A stretch of DNA of 64,000 nt from Fictibacillus terranigra. Lineage in GTDB: Bacteria; Bacillota; Bacilli; Bacillales; Fictibacillaceae. The notes beneath the pieces were generated by a model that was not told where the DNA came from, made no database searches, and saw only the letters and a list, made by a program, of their open reading frames with translations. Position numbers and translations under genes: made by a program. Positions 18,747 to 28,215 of this stretch are shown here, one piece after another. The stretch lies in the NCBI RefSeq assembly GCF_030412265.1, contig NZ_JAUHLN010000002.1, positions 248,001-312,000 on the forward strand, read 5' to 3'. Each line of letters begins with the position of its first letter. Within the stretch, counting starts at the first letter, position 1.

Positions 18747-18825
18747 ATAAAACCTCTCTTGGAAGCGTTTTATATTTATCATAATGGATTGCAAAAAGAT
18801 TGGATAGACCGATTTCCGGAAAGTT

Positions 18826-19947
18826 TTACTGTACAGATTGATTCGGAGCCTGCTCCTTGTTACGTTGTTTCTTCCTAAACCATGCAATAAGAAGTAACAG
18901 AACTGGAATCAAAGTCATTAACAATGTCCCATAAAAAGGATAAATGGTTACGAGAAAATGGTTGAGTTCTTCGAAGTTAGGAGCAACCCACTGACAGCCA
19001 AGCACAGTCAAAAGAAAACCAAATGGAAATACGATTGGTCTGTAGTCGGAAAGGTTTAACCATTGGGACGTTCCTAGAACCAATGCATAATAGAACATTG
19101 ATACTTTGATAAATATGCCCATAATCCATATGGCGATTGCGACTGATTCAAGGTGCTCAAAGAAGGTTGATACAGTGATGTACCGGATAGCGGTAAACAA
19201 TGGAAAGGCATAGCCACTTGCAGATCCTCCAAATAAGAATATAGCTGTCAAATTGGTAATAACAAAGTTAACCATTATTCCTATCACCAAAATCATACTC
19301 CATTTCATTCCTTTATCACGATCAGATAAAAATGGAAGAATCAAAGTGATGAGGAAAGTCTCCCCAAACCATACCTGCGGTGCAGCTGCGCCCATAATCA
19401 CAGGCAAAGAACCATGCTCCATAATGGGTAACATATGCTTTGGGTCGAAATCCTTCAAAAGGAGTATGGCTGTAATTAGCGGAAGAAGGAATACAATTGG
19501 AACGAACAGGTTTGCGGTTCTTCCAAGCACTTCAATTCCGCCGCTTACAGCAAAAGCACAGACCAAAATCATTCCTCCAATGATTACAAACGGCGGTGTT
19601 TTTTGCAGGAATGAAACACTAACAAATGTTGAATACTCTCTTAATATAATGCTGCCTAAATGGAGCAAAAAGAACAGATAGACAAAACCAAGTATCTTTC
19701 CAAAAAATCGACCGATAATAAGTTCAACATATTGAATGAGAGATTCCTTTGGATAGATCCTGTGTAACTGATACAGGATAAAAGCTGTAAAAAATCCATT
19801 AACGGATCCTAGAATAGGCGATATCCACATATCACGCTCTGCATAAGAACCTGTAATGCCAGGAACGGTCAGGAGAGCGGTTGCTGCAATCGTTGGATAC
19901 ATAATAAGTGCCATTTGAAAGGAGGAAATTTTACCTTTTTCAATCAT
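18826..19947 (-). CDS. Spore germinant receptor B subunit (GerAB family), second copy
   Basis: About 373 residues and ten membrane segments of the APC-type endospore permease family. Hallmarks are ISSFQMALIMYPTIAATALLT, the central SGGIEVLGRTANLF and PILEHGSLP-like PIMEHGSLPV. It is the last gene of the ger operon, 66 bases after the first B subunit. In characterised receptors the B subunit binds the germinant. I place the start at 19947; alternatives at 19965 or 19989 have no better ribosome site. It differs clearly from the first B subunit, so this operon may recognise two germinants. Confidence 0.85.
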   Translation of the reverse strand: MIEKGKISSFQMALIMYPTIAATALLTVPGITGSYAERDMWISPILGSVNGFFTAFILYQLHRIYPKESLIQYVELIIGRFFGKILGFVYLFFLLHLGSIILREYSTFVSVSFLQKTPPFVIIGGMILVCAFAVSGGIEVLGRTANLFVPIVFLLPLITAILLLKDFDPKHMLPIMEHGSLPVIMGAAAPQVWFGETFLITLILPFLSDRDKGMKWSMILVIGIMVNFVITNLTAIFLFGGSASGYAFPLFTAIRYITVSTFFEHLESVAIAIWIMGIFIKVSMFYYALVLGTSQWLNLSDYRPIVFPFGFLLTVLGCQWVAPNFEELNHFLVTIYPFYGTLLMTLIPVLLLLIAWFRKKQRNKEQAPNQSVQ

Positions 19948-20013
19948 TGATCTACCCCATTGCATTTTTTCTTTAGTATTTCCACACAACCATAAAAACA
20001 GACTTAATAGGTT

Positions 20014-21108
20014 CTAAGTCCTTCTATACCTTTTTCGAATTGCTGAAATGACCAATAAAATAAACGGTATGATGATCTGGAGTGGCACATGTAAAAATAA
20101 GGGGACCTTCTTCAGTCCAATTTCTACATGTTCCATAAAGGAAGTTGCAATGATAAGTGACAATGGTACGACGATCGCACCAAACAGAACAACCAGCGAA
20201 CGGGCGCTTACCAATTTAAACAACTCAGCAGCTCCGATTGCAGCACCATAGATAAACGACCCAACTTTAAAAAATCCGCCTATGATCATCGTTATAATCA
20301 CAACGGCATCAATTCTTTCAATGAAATTTCCTACCGATGCCAGCTTGACCACCGTAAGCAACGGATAGGTTCTGTCGCTTATCCATTTAGGTCCTATGAC
20401 AGAAATAACGTTGATCATATTAACAGTCAATAGAATTCCTGAAACAAGAACAACCATCATTCCTAATTTTTTCACTTTCCTTAAATCATGTAACATTGGC
20501 CAAAACATCATAAAAAGCACCATCTCTCCAAATGGAAACGTAACAACTATGGGAAATGCGGCCCTCCAAACCGTTCCGATTCCTGTTTCAAATATAGGCG
20601 TGATCCGCGCTATATCAAAAATTTGTGAGCTGTAAACGATAATCCAACTTGCTATGGCTATGAGAAACAGAAAAGGAAGCAATATCTCCCCCGTACGCCC
20701 GAACACCTCGATTCCTCCGCTTAAACAATAAACAATAACAGCGATAAAACCACCGATCACAACAAGCATTGGGGTTTTTGGCAAAATAGTCCCGGCTACA
20801 AGTTCACCAAAATCTCTCGCCACTCGTGAGGCTAGATAGATAAAATAAAGAACATAGATGGCATTCAATGGGTAGCCAATATATCGGCCCACAATTTTTG
20901 GAATCATTTGGGTAAGGGTATGTCCTGGGTAGTGTTCAAACAACTTTGTATAAACCCACATTAAAACCAGGCCGCAAAACATCCCCGCCAGGATCGCTAA
21001 CCATGCATCTTGTTTGGCTTCTGCCCCTAGACCGAAAATAACAGTGCTTCCAATTTCAAAACCCAACATGATATAAAAAAGCTGAATAAATCCTATCTTT
21101 TGCTGCAT
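20014..21108 (-). CDS. Spore germinant receptor B subunit (GerAB family), first copy
   Basis: 364 residues and about ten membrane segments. Family motifs include IGFIQLFYIMLGFEIGSTVIF at the N-terminus, SGGIEVFGRTGEILLP and TPIFETGIG. It follows the D subunit gene by 66 bases. The ribosome site is weak (GGGACAATC), so its level may be set mainly by coupling to upstream translation. Integral inner-membrane protein of the dormant spore; substrate unknown. Confidence 0.87.
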   Translation of the reverse strand: MQQKIGFIQLFYIMLGFEIGSTVIFGLGAEAKQDAWLAILAGMFCGLVLMWVYTKLFEHYPGHTLTQMIPKIVGRYIGYPLNAIYVLYFIYLASRVARDFGELVAGTILPKTPMLVVIGGFIAVIVYCLSGGIEVFGRTGEILLPFLFLIAIASWIIVYSSQIFDIARITPIFETGIGTVWRAAFPIVVTFPFGEMVLFMMFWPMLHDLRKVKKLGMMVVLVSGILLTVNMINVISVIGPKWISDRTYPLLTVVKLASVGNFIERIDAVVIITMIIGGFFKVGSFIYGAAIGAAELFKLVSARSLVVLFGAIVVPLSLIIATSFMEHVEIGLKKVPLFLHVPLQIIIPFILLVISAIRKRYRRT

Positions 21109-21174
21109 TGATCGATTGTCCCGTTTTTGATCATACTTTTTTTCTCCTTGTGATTGCTCCTAAACATGATCCTC

Positions 21175-21402
21175 CTATTTCTCAAGCAGCTTACCCAATG
21201 GACTGAAAAGGCTGTCGATCATCTGCGTAGGACCCGGTAAGTCCGGAAAAAAAAGAAGAAGAATGGCGAGAAGCCACCCCATTGCTGTAATGGTAACAAA
21301 AGCCTTTTTCTCCTTCTTCTGATGTTGATCCATTTTTGGCCATTCATAAAAAGTAAGCAGAACGACCACTATTGTTATCCCTATGATTGTCGGCCATTTC
21401 AT
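21175..21402 (-). CDS. Small D-type subunit of the germinant receptor operon
   Basis: 75 residues with two predicted membrane helices (about 4-20 and 35-52) and a loop rich in lysine between them (KMDQHQKKEKKA). It overlaps the C subunit stop by 4 bases (ATGA). Small two-helix proteins encoded in or beside ger operons are known as D subunits and modulate receptor function in Bacillus; position, size and topology match that class. Identity rests on context more than sequence. Confidence 0.65.
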   Translation of the reverse strand: MKWPTIIGITIVVVLLTFYEWPKMDQHQKKEKKAFVTITAMGWLLAILLLFFPDLPGPTQMIDSLFSPLGKLLEK

Positions 21403-22604
21403 TTCTCTTTTATCTCTTCTTTCTTTAACCCGGCCGGTGTGGTAGATAAGCCAGGCCGGCGTATCCGCATACGAATATCGGTATTGACGACCACTTTCGG
21501 AAGGACTTTATCCCAATGATCTTTCACTTTCTCCCATTCTTTCGGGTATTTGCGGTGAAAAGCCTCAGCAAAACCAAACACGTCTACATTCATTCCTTTC
21601 TGAACCTGGCTTAAGGACTCATTAATTCGCTGATTCAGTGCTTTATTTGCTTTATCTTCAATCTGTTTTACAACGTCAAGACTCATCGCATCAAGATGGG
21701 TTCCATTTTCTACAATTGTATTTTCTGAAGTGATCTTGGCCGTGATCGTCCACTTTCCATTCTTGATTTTAGGGACCAGTCTTGTTTTTTGCCGTATAGG
21801 ATCCAGCGCTATGGTTTGTCTTCTCTTCGGATATACGGTGATCGACAACACTTTGATTTCATCTCTTAACCATAATAATCCTCGTGTTACCCTTGCATTG
21901 ATTTGACCGATCATTTTATCTTTCTTAAAGATCGCAGTACCTGCGATGTATGCCGATGTTTCTTTTTTTTCTTCCCCATGCAACCGGGGCAGTATCTTAA
22001 TCAGGGGCAAGATTGCCCCACCCGCATCGCCTGTTAACATCTCTTCAAATTCGTTAACTGTAACCGCAGCACCCGTACGCATCTGAGCTAGCCTTCGGAG
22101 TGCTTCTCCCTCGTATTGATCCAGTGGCGGCATTAATTCCATAACATCAGCTGCCTTCCCATCACTGACAAACAAATGGGCATTTTCCCGAGGCTCGGGA
22201 TGACGCAATAAAAAATCAATCTCCGGATCAAGCCCACCCTGTTTAGCCAGCTTCTTCCCAAGAATAAAAATTTTGCAGTGTCCCCAGAAGATTTGACGTG
22301 ATATTTTTGTCTGAAGCTTTGACGCTGCATCTGCCATATTTTTTCCAACCGCCGATCTCACTGAAATGATGGATCCCCGACCGCCAGTTCCCTGCTGTCC
22401 ATTGCTCACGTTTCGGGGATTCAAAGTTTGGATGGTAAGCTCAATGCTGTTTTTCCCCTTGCTTTTATCGATGGCAGCTCCCAATACCATTGCCATATCA
22501 TTGACCTCTTTTCTGTCCCAGCAACCCGTAAGAAGGAAACTAGATGAAAGTAAGAGAAGAGAAGTGAGCGTTATTATGAATTTTCGTGATAGAAAGAGAT
22601 TCAT
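21399..22604 (-). CDS. Spore germinant receptor C subunit lipoprotein (GerAC family)
   Basis: 401 residues. The signal peptide ends in lipobox LLTGC with lipidated Cys28, followed by the family signature WDRKEVNDMAMVLGAAID. Domain pattern LLRHPEPRENAHLFVSDG and the C-terminal VFGFAEAFHRKYPKEWEKVKDHWD are typical of GerAC. It is anchored on the outer face of the spore inner membrane. It is preceded by the A subunit with a 30-base gap and overlaps the D gene by 4 bases. Confidence 0.92.
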   Translation of the reverse strand: MNLFLSRKFIITLTSLLLLSSSFLLTGCWDRKEVNDMAMVLGAAIDKSKGKNSIELTIQTLNPRNVSNGQQGTGGRGSIISVRSAVGKNMADAASKLQTKISRQIFWGHCKIFILGKKLAKQGGLDPEIDFLLRHPEPRENAHLFVSDGKAADVMELMPPLDQYEGEALRRLAQMRTGAAVTVNEFEEMLTGDAGGAILPLIKILPRLHGEEKKETSAYIAGTAIFKKDKMIGQINARVTRGLLWLRDEIKVLSITVYPKRRQTIALDPIRQKTRLVPKIKNGKWTITAKITSENTIVENGTHLDAMSLDVVKQIEDKANKALNQRINESLSQVQKGMNVDVFGFAEAFHRKYPKEWEKVKDHWDKVLPKVVVNTDIRMRIRRPGLSTTPAGLKKEEIKEK

Positions 22605-22634
22605 TTCTTTGGTCCTTCCCTTTAGGTCTATACT

Positions 22635-24182
22635 CTATTTTTCCTCTTTACTCGGACTCGTTTTTTTCCAGGAGGCTTTCCGGTAAGTATCGAATTTGCC
22701 AGTTAAATGGGGCCGGGTGTTCATCATCCACCAAGGAGCACGGAAGAAGGTATCTTTCAATTCACGACCTTGCAAAGGGGCGATTGGTGTTAAGTATGGA
22801 AGCCCAAATGAACGCAAAGTACATAAATGGACGATGATCGTGATAATCCCCAGCATAATGCCAAGTAAACCAAGCGTAGCGGCGAGAAAAATCAACGGAA
22901 AGCGCAGGAGCCTCAATGCCAACCCTTGTGTATAGTGGGGCATCATAAAAGATGAAATACCCGTAATAGCAACAACAATGACCATCGGGGCTGAAACCAG
23001 ACCGGCTGAGACAGCGGCCTCACCGATGACCAGCGCGCCTACAATACTGACAGCAGCCCCTATTTGTTTGGGAAGCCGCACCCCCGCTTCGCGCAACGCT
23101 TCAAAAGTAATTTCCATCAATAACGCTTCCACAAACGCAGGAAAGGGAACGGATTCTCTTGAAGCTGCTACACTAATCAGCAACGATGTGGGCACCATCT
23201 CCTGGTGGTAGGTAGTAACCCCTACATAGAGCGCAGGCAATACAAGAGATAGCCCCATAAACAGCATACGCAATAAGCGGATGCTTGAACTAACCAGGGC
23301 ACGCTGATAATAGTCCTCTGGCGACTGGAGTAACGAAAAAAAGCCAATGGGGGCAATCAGGGCAAAAGGAGTACCGTCCACCAAAATCACTACCCGCCCC
23401 TCCAGGAGGTTAGCAGCGGCTGTATCTGGCCTTTCCGTATTAATAAGTTGAGGAAAAGGAGAACGAGGACTGTCTTCGATCAATTCCTCGATATATCCGC
23501 TTTCCAATACACTGTCAATATCAATGCGCTTCAATCGGTTTTCGACTTCTTTAATGAGGGATTGATCCGCCAGTCCTTCTACATATGCAATCACGATATC
23601 CGTACTGGTATAGCTTCCAATTTTCATTGATTTCATTTTGAGGTCAGGACTTTTGATTTTTCGCCGGAGCAAGGAGGTATTGACTCCCATCGTTTCAACA
23701 AAACCTTCCCTTGGCCCTCTTACAAGGCTCTCTGCAGTCGGTTCTTCCACCGATCTTTTTTCCCACTTGCCAAGCCCCAAGGCAAGACCTGTTTCCGCTT
23801 CATCCAACAAAAGTACAGGATTGCCGATTGAAATATTTTCTATACAATCCGCAAACGTCTTCACTTCATTCAGTTTTGAAATGGTCATTTTTTCCCGCAG
23901 AGCCGACTGTGGACTATCAATTTCCCCTTCTGTTTCTTCCATTAATGAGCCGAGTACATGGTCATTGAGTTCCTCAATATTGGATAAGCCCTCTATGTAT
24001 ACAAGAACTGCCTTTGTTTTTCCACCCATCAAAAGGGTCCGAAAGACCACATCGAAACAATCCTGATACATGGAGCGGAGAACCTGAAGATTGTCATTTA
24101 AATCTGAAGAAAGGACTTGTTGCTTCAATACCTGTTGCGTATTTAGATTGTCTAGCTTTTTAAACCTTTTTCTTCGAAACAA
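22635..24182 (-). CDS. Spore germinant receptor A subunit (GerAA family)
   Basis: 515 residues. A soluble N-terminal region of about 290 residues is followed by about five membrane segments and a short cytoplasmic tail. Family motifs include GRVVILVDGTPFALIAP, DYYQR, and PFPAFVEALLMEITFEALREAG. The start is a TTG at 24182 with GGAGGG 11-12 bases upstream. It is the first gene of the A-C-D-B-B operon; a sigma-G-like -10 box lies about 40 bases upstream. Confidence 0.93.
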   Translation of the reverse strand: MFRRKRFKKLDNLNTQQVLKQQVLSSDLNDNLQVLRSMYQDCFDVVFRTLLMGGKTKAVLVYIEGLSNIEELNDHVLGSLMEETEGEIDSPQSALREKMTISKLNEVKTFADCIENISIGNPVLLLDEAETGLALGLGKWEKRSVEEPTAESLVRGPREGFVETMGVNTSLLRRKIKSPDLKMKSMKIGSYTSTDIVIAYVEGLADQSLIKEVENRLKRIDIDSVLESGYIEELIEDSPRSPFPQLINTERPDTAAANLLEGRVVILVDGTPFALIAPIGFFSLLQSPEDYYQRALVSSSIRLLRMLFMGLSLVLPALYVGVTTYHQEMVPTSLLISVAASRESVPFPAFVEALLMEITFEALREAGVRLPKQIGAAVSIVGALVIGEAAVSAGLVSAPMVIVVAITGISSFMMPHYTQGLALRLLRFPLIFLAATLGLLGIMLGIITIIVHLCTLRSFGLPYLTPIAPLQGRELKDTFFRAPWWMMNTRPHLTGKFDTYRKASWKKTSPSKEEK

Positions 24183-24223
24183 CTTAAAAAGCTCCCTCCC
24201 TTAATTTCATAATCTGTTTATTT

Positions 24224-24254
24224 TATTATGACCATGAGCGGCGCTGAATATCTG
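24224..24254 (-). promoter_or_regulatory. Candidate sigma-G promoter of the ger operon
   Basis: On the minus strand CATAATA (24224-24230) matches the sigma-G -10 consensus. The -35 at 18-base spacing, CAGATA (24249-24254), shares only part of TGMATA. Germination receptor operons in B. subtilis are known to be forespore-specific, which supports the reading. Confidence 0.45.
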
Positions 24255-24347
24255 TTTTTCAATCATTCGACTGCCTTTGTAATTGAAAACACAACTAATG
24301 TTCGGATAAGATCATATTAAGATCAAAAATGCTTGGCAAACTTATTC

Positions 24348-24770
24348 ATGATAGGAGAATGTAAATCGATTAAACCCTATTTAATGTTTAACAGGGATTG
24401 CGAAGAGGCTTTTCATTTATATCAAAGAGCGTTTCAGGGAGAAATGGTTGCTATACAAAAATACGGTGAAATGCCTCCAAATCGTGAATTTCCTTTAGCT
24501 GAAGATGACAAAAAACTTGTATTGCATGCACAATTGAAATTAACGGAATCAGGATATGTGATGGGTTATGATGGGAATAGAGACATTCAAAACGGTGAAA
24601 AGGTCTGCATAAGTGTGGAGATTGACTCAGAGGATCGTGCTAGAAACGCATGGAATTTGCTTAAAGAAGGCGGAAGCATTCATATGGACCTTCAAGAAAC
24701 CTTCTTCTCCAAACTTCACGGTTCCTTAAAGGATCGTTATGGAGTTACCTGGATGTTCACCGTAATGTAA
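24348..24770 (+). CDS. PhnB/VOC-type glyoxalase-fold protein
   Basis: About 140 residues. SIKPYLMFNRDCEEAFHLYQRAFQGE and the FAEDD-like PLAEDDKKLVLHAQL are typical of the PhnB / 3-demethylubiquinone-methyltransferase-like branch of the VOC superfamily. The metal or substrate is not predictable. The start is unsure: the ATG at 24348 has no good ribosome site, and an AGGAG at 24353-24357 lies inside the frame with no normal start codon at the right distance. It ends in a strong terminator. It is a single gene, divergent from the ger operon. Confidence 0.65.
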   Translation: MIGECKSIKPYLMFNRDCEEAFHLYQRAFQGEMVAIQKYGEMPPNREFPLAEDDKKLVLHAQLKLTESGYVMGYDGNRDIQNGEKVCISVEIDSEDRARNAWNLLKEGGSIHMDLQETFFSKLHGSLKDRYGVTWMFTVM

Positions 24771-24800
24771 ATATAGAAAATCATATTCTAATGTCATGAA

Positions 24801-24828
24801 AAAGAGCTGAGTCCTCAGCTCTTTTTTT
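24801..24828 (+). terminator. Terminator of the PhnB-like gene
   Basis: AAAGAGCTGA and TCAGCTCTTT around a 4-base loop, followed by TTTTTTT. Confidence 0.9.
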
Positions 24829-24872
24829 CAATCACATCCATTTAATTACGGTACATGAAATTATCAACCATG

Positions 24873-24899
24873 AAAAAACCGGCTCATAATTGAGCCGGT
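24873..24899 (-). terminator. Terminator of the M1 peptidase gene
   Basis: On the minus strand ACCGGCTCA/TGAGCCGGT with a 4-base loop runs into TTTTTTCA. Confidence 0.9.
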
Positions 24900-24918
24900 G
24901 ATCTGCAGTGATCGTACT

Positions 24919-26427
24919 CTATTCTTGATCGGAAAGATACACGCGGTGATCTTTAAAAAACTCTCCAAGGTCTTTCCCGGTTTCTCTTTCCATGATGGTG
25001 ACGAAATCTTTCGTCGTCGTCACACCAAACTTTTTCTCTTTAAAGTAGACTTTCATCGCTGAGTAGAATGCTTTGTCCCCTACTTTTAGACGGAGATCAT
25101 TAAGAGTGCGGGAACCGTAGCCATAAATCATTTGATAGTAAGCGCTAATCCCTGAGTCTCCGTCCGCTGTAAATGTTGAGACTGGAGAGGAAAGATGATA
25201 TTTACTATTTGATACGGCCGGTGTGGTGAGCTGATTTAACTCATTGTCATGTAAAGCTGCTGAATAGGTTGCAAAGGATTCATCCAGCCAAGGCTCATCA
25301 TATTCGTTATCTCCAATAATCCCATAGAACCATTGATGCCCGATCTCGTGCGCGGTCACCGATCTTACCCATTCTTGAGAACGTTGTCCTGCTATACTGA
25401 TCATGACGAGCTGAGGATATTCCATTCCGCCGAACCAGCCTTCCATTCCAACGATATCAAGTTCAGGCCATGGATAGGTGCCAAAATGATCGCTGAACAA
25501 ATCGATGCTCTTCAGGCCGGACTTCAGCATGGAGTCGGCATAAGCGGCTTGTTCCGCTGTATAGTAAACATTGATTTTAACGTTGTTGACCAGCCCTTTT
25601 TTAACTTTGTAGGTGGGGTCCATCTCCATTGCAAAATCTCTGACATTATGGGCTTTATAACGGTGTACGGCCAAGTTTCCTATCGTCTGCGGTTTCCCTG
25701 CCTCAGTACCTGTGGCTGCGATGACTTGATTTTTGTCAGTGGTTACTGTAACATCATAGTCTCCTGTTAAAGAATAGAAGGATTCACCGGCATGGAAGTA
25801 CGGGTCTACATTCCAGCCTTCATTGTCATAGACAGCAAGAATTGGGAACCAGTTTCCGAGCGATACCGTATTTTTGAACCAGCCGAAGCGGTCCTGCTGC
25901 TCAGGAACGTTCACCGTAAAATTCATGCTGACAGTGGCTGACTTATCTTTTTTAATTTTTACAGAGGGAATATGCAGCGCGGTTCCATCAACGTTGTAAA
26001 CTGAACGTTTGCCATCTACTTTCACATTGCTGACGTCCATGCTGCCTCCATTTTCTGCAAACATGTCGGCGTTCCCCCAAAGATTGAAATAGAGCTCATC
26101 TAAGTTTTTCTTCAAATTGTTCTTAAACTTTACAGATAGCTTCCCTGAAATTTGATGCTTAGCTGTGTCATAGAACACGTTCATCTTGTAACTGGGTTTG
26201 GAAGGTCCCATCACATTTAAGCTGCTGCCTTGTTTTGCACGGTCCTGAAAAGGAGTTTTTGCTGTCTGACTCGATATTTGCATTGGATGGTAGCCGCCTT
26301 TCATTACATGCGGCGGAGTGATGGTTTGTTTACCTTGAGCAGCGGCTGCAGCAGACCCCGTAAATAAACCTGCTGCAAGCAAGGCAGCTGTTGTGATCGT
26401 CACGGCTTTTTTTGCTGGTTTTCTCAT
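24919..26427 (-). CDS. Secreted M1-family zinc metallopeptidase
   Basis: 502 residues. A cleavable signal peptide (KKAVTITTAALLAAGLFTGS, then an Ala-rich stretch ending near residue 30) directs secretion. The gluzincin zinc site is complete: HEIGH at 360-364 and the third ligand E383 in WLDESFATYS, an exact HEXXH-X18-E. GGMEYP at 333-338 corresponds to the GxMEN aminopeptidase motif. It is a likely secreted or wall-associated aminopeptidase; the usual C-terminal ERAP-like domain is absent. AAGGAGG precedes the start, and a strong terminator closes it as a single-gene unit. Confidence 0.88.
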   Translation of the reverse strand: MRKPAKKAVTITTAALLAAGLFTGSAAAAAQGKQTITPPHVMKGGYHPMQISSQTAKTPFQDRAKQGSSLNVMGPSKPSYKMNVFYDTAKHQISGKLSVKFKNNLKKNLDELYFNLWGNADMFAENGGSMDVSNVKVDGKRSVYNVDGTALHIPSVKIKKDKSATVSMNFTVNVPEQQDRFGWFKNTVSLGNWFPILAVYDNEGWNVDPYFHAGESFYSLTGDYDVTVTTDKNQVIAATGTEAGKPQTIGNLAVHRYKAHNVRDFAMEMDPTYKVKKGLVNNVKINVYYTAEQAAYADSMLKSGLKSIDLFSDHFGTYPWPELDIVGMEGWFGGMEYPQLVMISIAGQRSQEWVRSVTAHEIGHQWFYGIIGDNEYDEPWLDESFATYSAALHDNELNQLTTPAVSNSKYHLSSPVSTFTADGDSGISAYYQMIYGYGSRTLNDLRLKVGDKAFYSAMKVYFKEKKFGVTTTKDFVTIMERETGKDLGEFFKDHRVYLSDQE

Positions 26428-26680
26428 GATATATCCTCCTTTAGTTTACTCCCTTACCTATTTCTGGATACAAAAGTCCGTCTCCTTGCGACAAAAGGCT
26501 CAATCATTCGACACAGATGGAAAAATAAAGGGAATATTCTCATGGGTCGATTGGATGAAATTGTAAAATATCATAATTTTTTGAAAATATGTCGGGACTT
26601 CAAAGGATTACGAAAAGGGAATAATGGAAAGCGTGACGAAACTAGAAGGAATGATCGCATTCTATCTATAGGGGGACAAA

Positions 26681-27334
26681 ATGAAGATTAAATCCAACTA
26701 CATACCAAAAACGAAAGTAACGTACGTCACAGAGAACACATCCATCAGCGAGAGCAGAAGACAGCTCACTCAGTCCGGTTATCGATGTATTCCCGTTCTT
26801 GATGAAAAAGCAGAAAAGTTTCGTGGGCTGATCTATAAAGAAACAACGTCCGATTACATCATTGATGACGCAGGCTCTACATCTGATCCAGTAAGCAAAC
26901 TGATACAGGATAAGGACAGCTTCGTTTTTGAGGACACTCCCTATTTTAAAGTCTTGTTTTCGATCCGGCGCCTTCCTTTCATGGCTGTTATTGATGACAA
27001 CGGCTATTTTCAAGGAATTGTTACCCATTCAAAAGTGATGGATATTCTTGAAGATTCCTACGGCATCAAAAAAGGCGGATATTCGCTCACTGTTTCTACA
27101 ACAGAAGGAAAAGGATCCTTGAAAAAGCTGTTTTCTTCCATAAATGATGATTATAACATTGAAGGAGTATTCACTCAGGATGCAGGCAAACAGTTCGTGC
27201 GCCGGATCATCATTACATTTAACCGCTCTGTGTCAAAAGATCAAGTGGAGCAGCTCGTTCACAAGATTGAAAACAGCGGGTTTAAAGTGGCAGAAATAGA
27301 AGATTTAAGAGAGTTTGAGAATGCTAATCTATAA
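26681..27334 (+). CDS. CBS-ACT domain protein (CbpA-like)
   Basis: 217 residues: tandem CBS motifs in the first 130 residues (ISESRRQLTQSGYRCIPVLDE and LFSIRRLPFMAVIDDNGYFQGIVTHSKVMDIL) followed by an ACT-like domain (GSLKKLFSSINDDYNIEGVFTQD). This architecture matches the Listeria c-di-AMP-binding protein CbpA; ligand binding here is inferred. The start follows AGGGGG at about 5 bases. A weak sigma-B-like pair (CTTCAA, 13 bases, GGGAAT, 26598-26622) lies upstream. Single gene with its own terminator. Confidence 0.75.
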   Translation: MKIKSNYIPKTKVTYVTENTSISESRRQLTQSGYRCIPVLDEKAEKFRGLIYKETTSDYIIDDAGSTSDPVSKLIQDKDSFVFEDTPYFKVLFSIRRLPFMAVIDDNGYFQGIVTHSKVMDILEDSYGIKKGGYSLTVSTTEGKGSLKKLFSSINDDYNIEGVFTQDAGKQFVRRIIITFNRSVSKDQVEQLVHKIENSGFKVAEIEDLREFENANL

Positions 27335-27342
27335 GCAAGCCG

Positions 27343-27378
27343 AAAAAGACGCATAATATCAATCCATGCGTCTTTTTT
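27343..27378 (+). terminator. Terminator of the CBS-ACT gene
   Basis: AAAAAGACGCAT and ATGCGTCTTTTT with an 11-base loop and following T-run. Confidence 0.9.
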
Positions 27379-27460
27379 ATTGTTATGGGTCTTATTTTGA
27401 TAACGTAATCACCAAAGGGGCATACTGCAAATACAAAGATAAAGGTGAAAGGATTTTCCT

Positions 27461-28186
27461 ATGAACAAAGCCTTCCCGATCATCGTGATTCCAGTCTCAA
27501 GTGCCGATCATAATGGAACACACAGCAGTATTTTACACCAAAAATACAGTGAAGCCATTATTCAAGCGGGTGGTCTTCCCGTCTTGCTGCCATCTGTAGA
27601 CAAAACGTTGACTGAACAAATGATCAAGCAGTGTGATGGGATTGTATTGCCTGGAGGAGATGACGTTGATCCCTTCTACTATCAGCAGCATCCCAAGCCA
27701 GAACTTGGCACCGTAAACAGGATGCAGGACGCATTCGAAATCCATGCTGTAAGGTTCGCTGAACAGAACAAAAAACCTCTGTTAGGCATATGCCGCGGAA
27801 TGAACATCCTCAATGTTGCCTTTGGAGGGACACTGATTCAGCACATTCCCGCTGAGGCGCAACAGGCAATTAAACATAAACAGCAGGCGCCGCGAAATGT
27901 TCCCACACATGAAGTTGTGATCAAGAGTAATTCATTACTGTACGAACTGACAGGAACAACGACTGTTCAAGTGAACAGCTTCCACCATCAATCCATTAAT
28001 TCTGCAGCTCCGCCTCTTCTTCCCTGTGCTTTTGCCCCGGATGGAATCGTGGAAGCCATTGAAGGCAGGAACAGGGACCATTTTATTCTCGGTGTTCAAT
28101 GGCATCCTGAAGAGCTTACCGCTTCTCCTGAGATGCTGAACCTATTTCAAGCTTTTATTAATGCAGCAAAAAGTGGCTTCCAATAA
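27461..28186 (+). CDS. Peptidase C26 / gamma-glutamyl-GABA hydrolase-like class I amidotransferase
   Basis: 241 residues of the glutamine amidotransferase fold. The nucleophile is C111 in LLGICRGMNILNVAFGG and the His-Glu pair is in VQWHPEE near the C-terminus; GIVLPGGDDVDP forms the oxyanion region. PuuD-type enzymes of this family hydrolyse gamma-glutamyl amides such as gamma-glutamyl-GABA. No putrescine genes are near, so the substrate is open. The gene stop lies in the loop of a terminator shared with the convergent Rieske oxidoreductase gene. Confidence 0.82.
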   Translation: MNKAFPIIVIPVSSADHNGTHSSILHQKYSEAIIQAGGLPVLLPSVDKTLTEQMIKQCDGIVLPGGDDVDPFYYQQHPKPELGTVNRMQDAFEIHAVRFAEQNKKPLLGICRGMNILNVAFGGTLIQHIPAEAQQAIKHKQQAPRNVPTHEVVIKSNSLLYELTGTTTVQVNSFHHQSINSAAPPLLPCAFAPDGIVEAIEGRNRDHFILGVQWHPEELTASPEMLNLFQAFINAAKSGFQ

Positions 28187-28206
28187 TATAAGGAGGCCAC
28201 TTTTTT
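28168..28206. terminator. Bidirectional terminator between the C26 hydrolase and YhfW-like genes
   Basis: AAAAAGTGGC and GCCACTTTTTT form the stem, with inner TTCC/GGA pairing. T-runs are present on both strands. Confidence 0.85.
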
Positions 28207-28215
28207 CTTTTTGAT

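Noticed and set aside
26598-26622. Sigma-B-like pair CTTCAA-N13-GGGAAT before the CBS-ACT gene
   Set aside because: The -10 fits but the -35 has two mismatches. I kept it only as a remark in that gene's entry.
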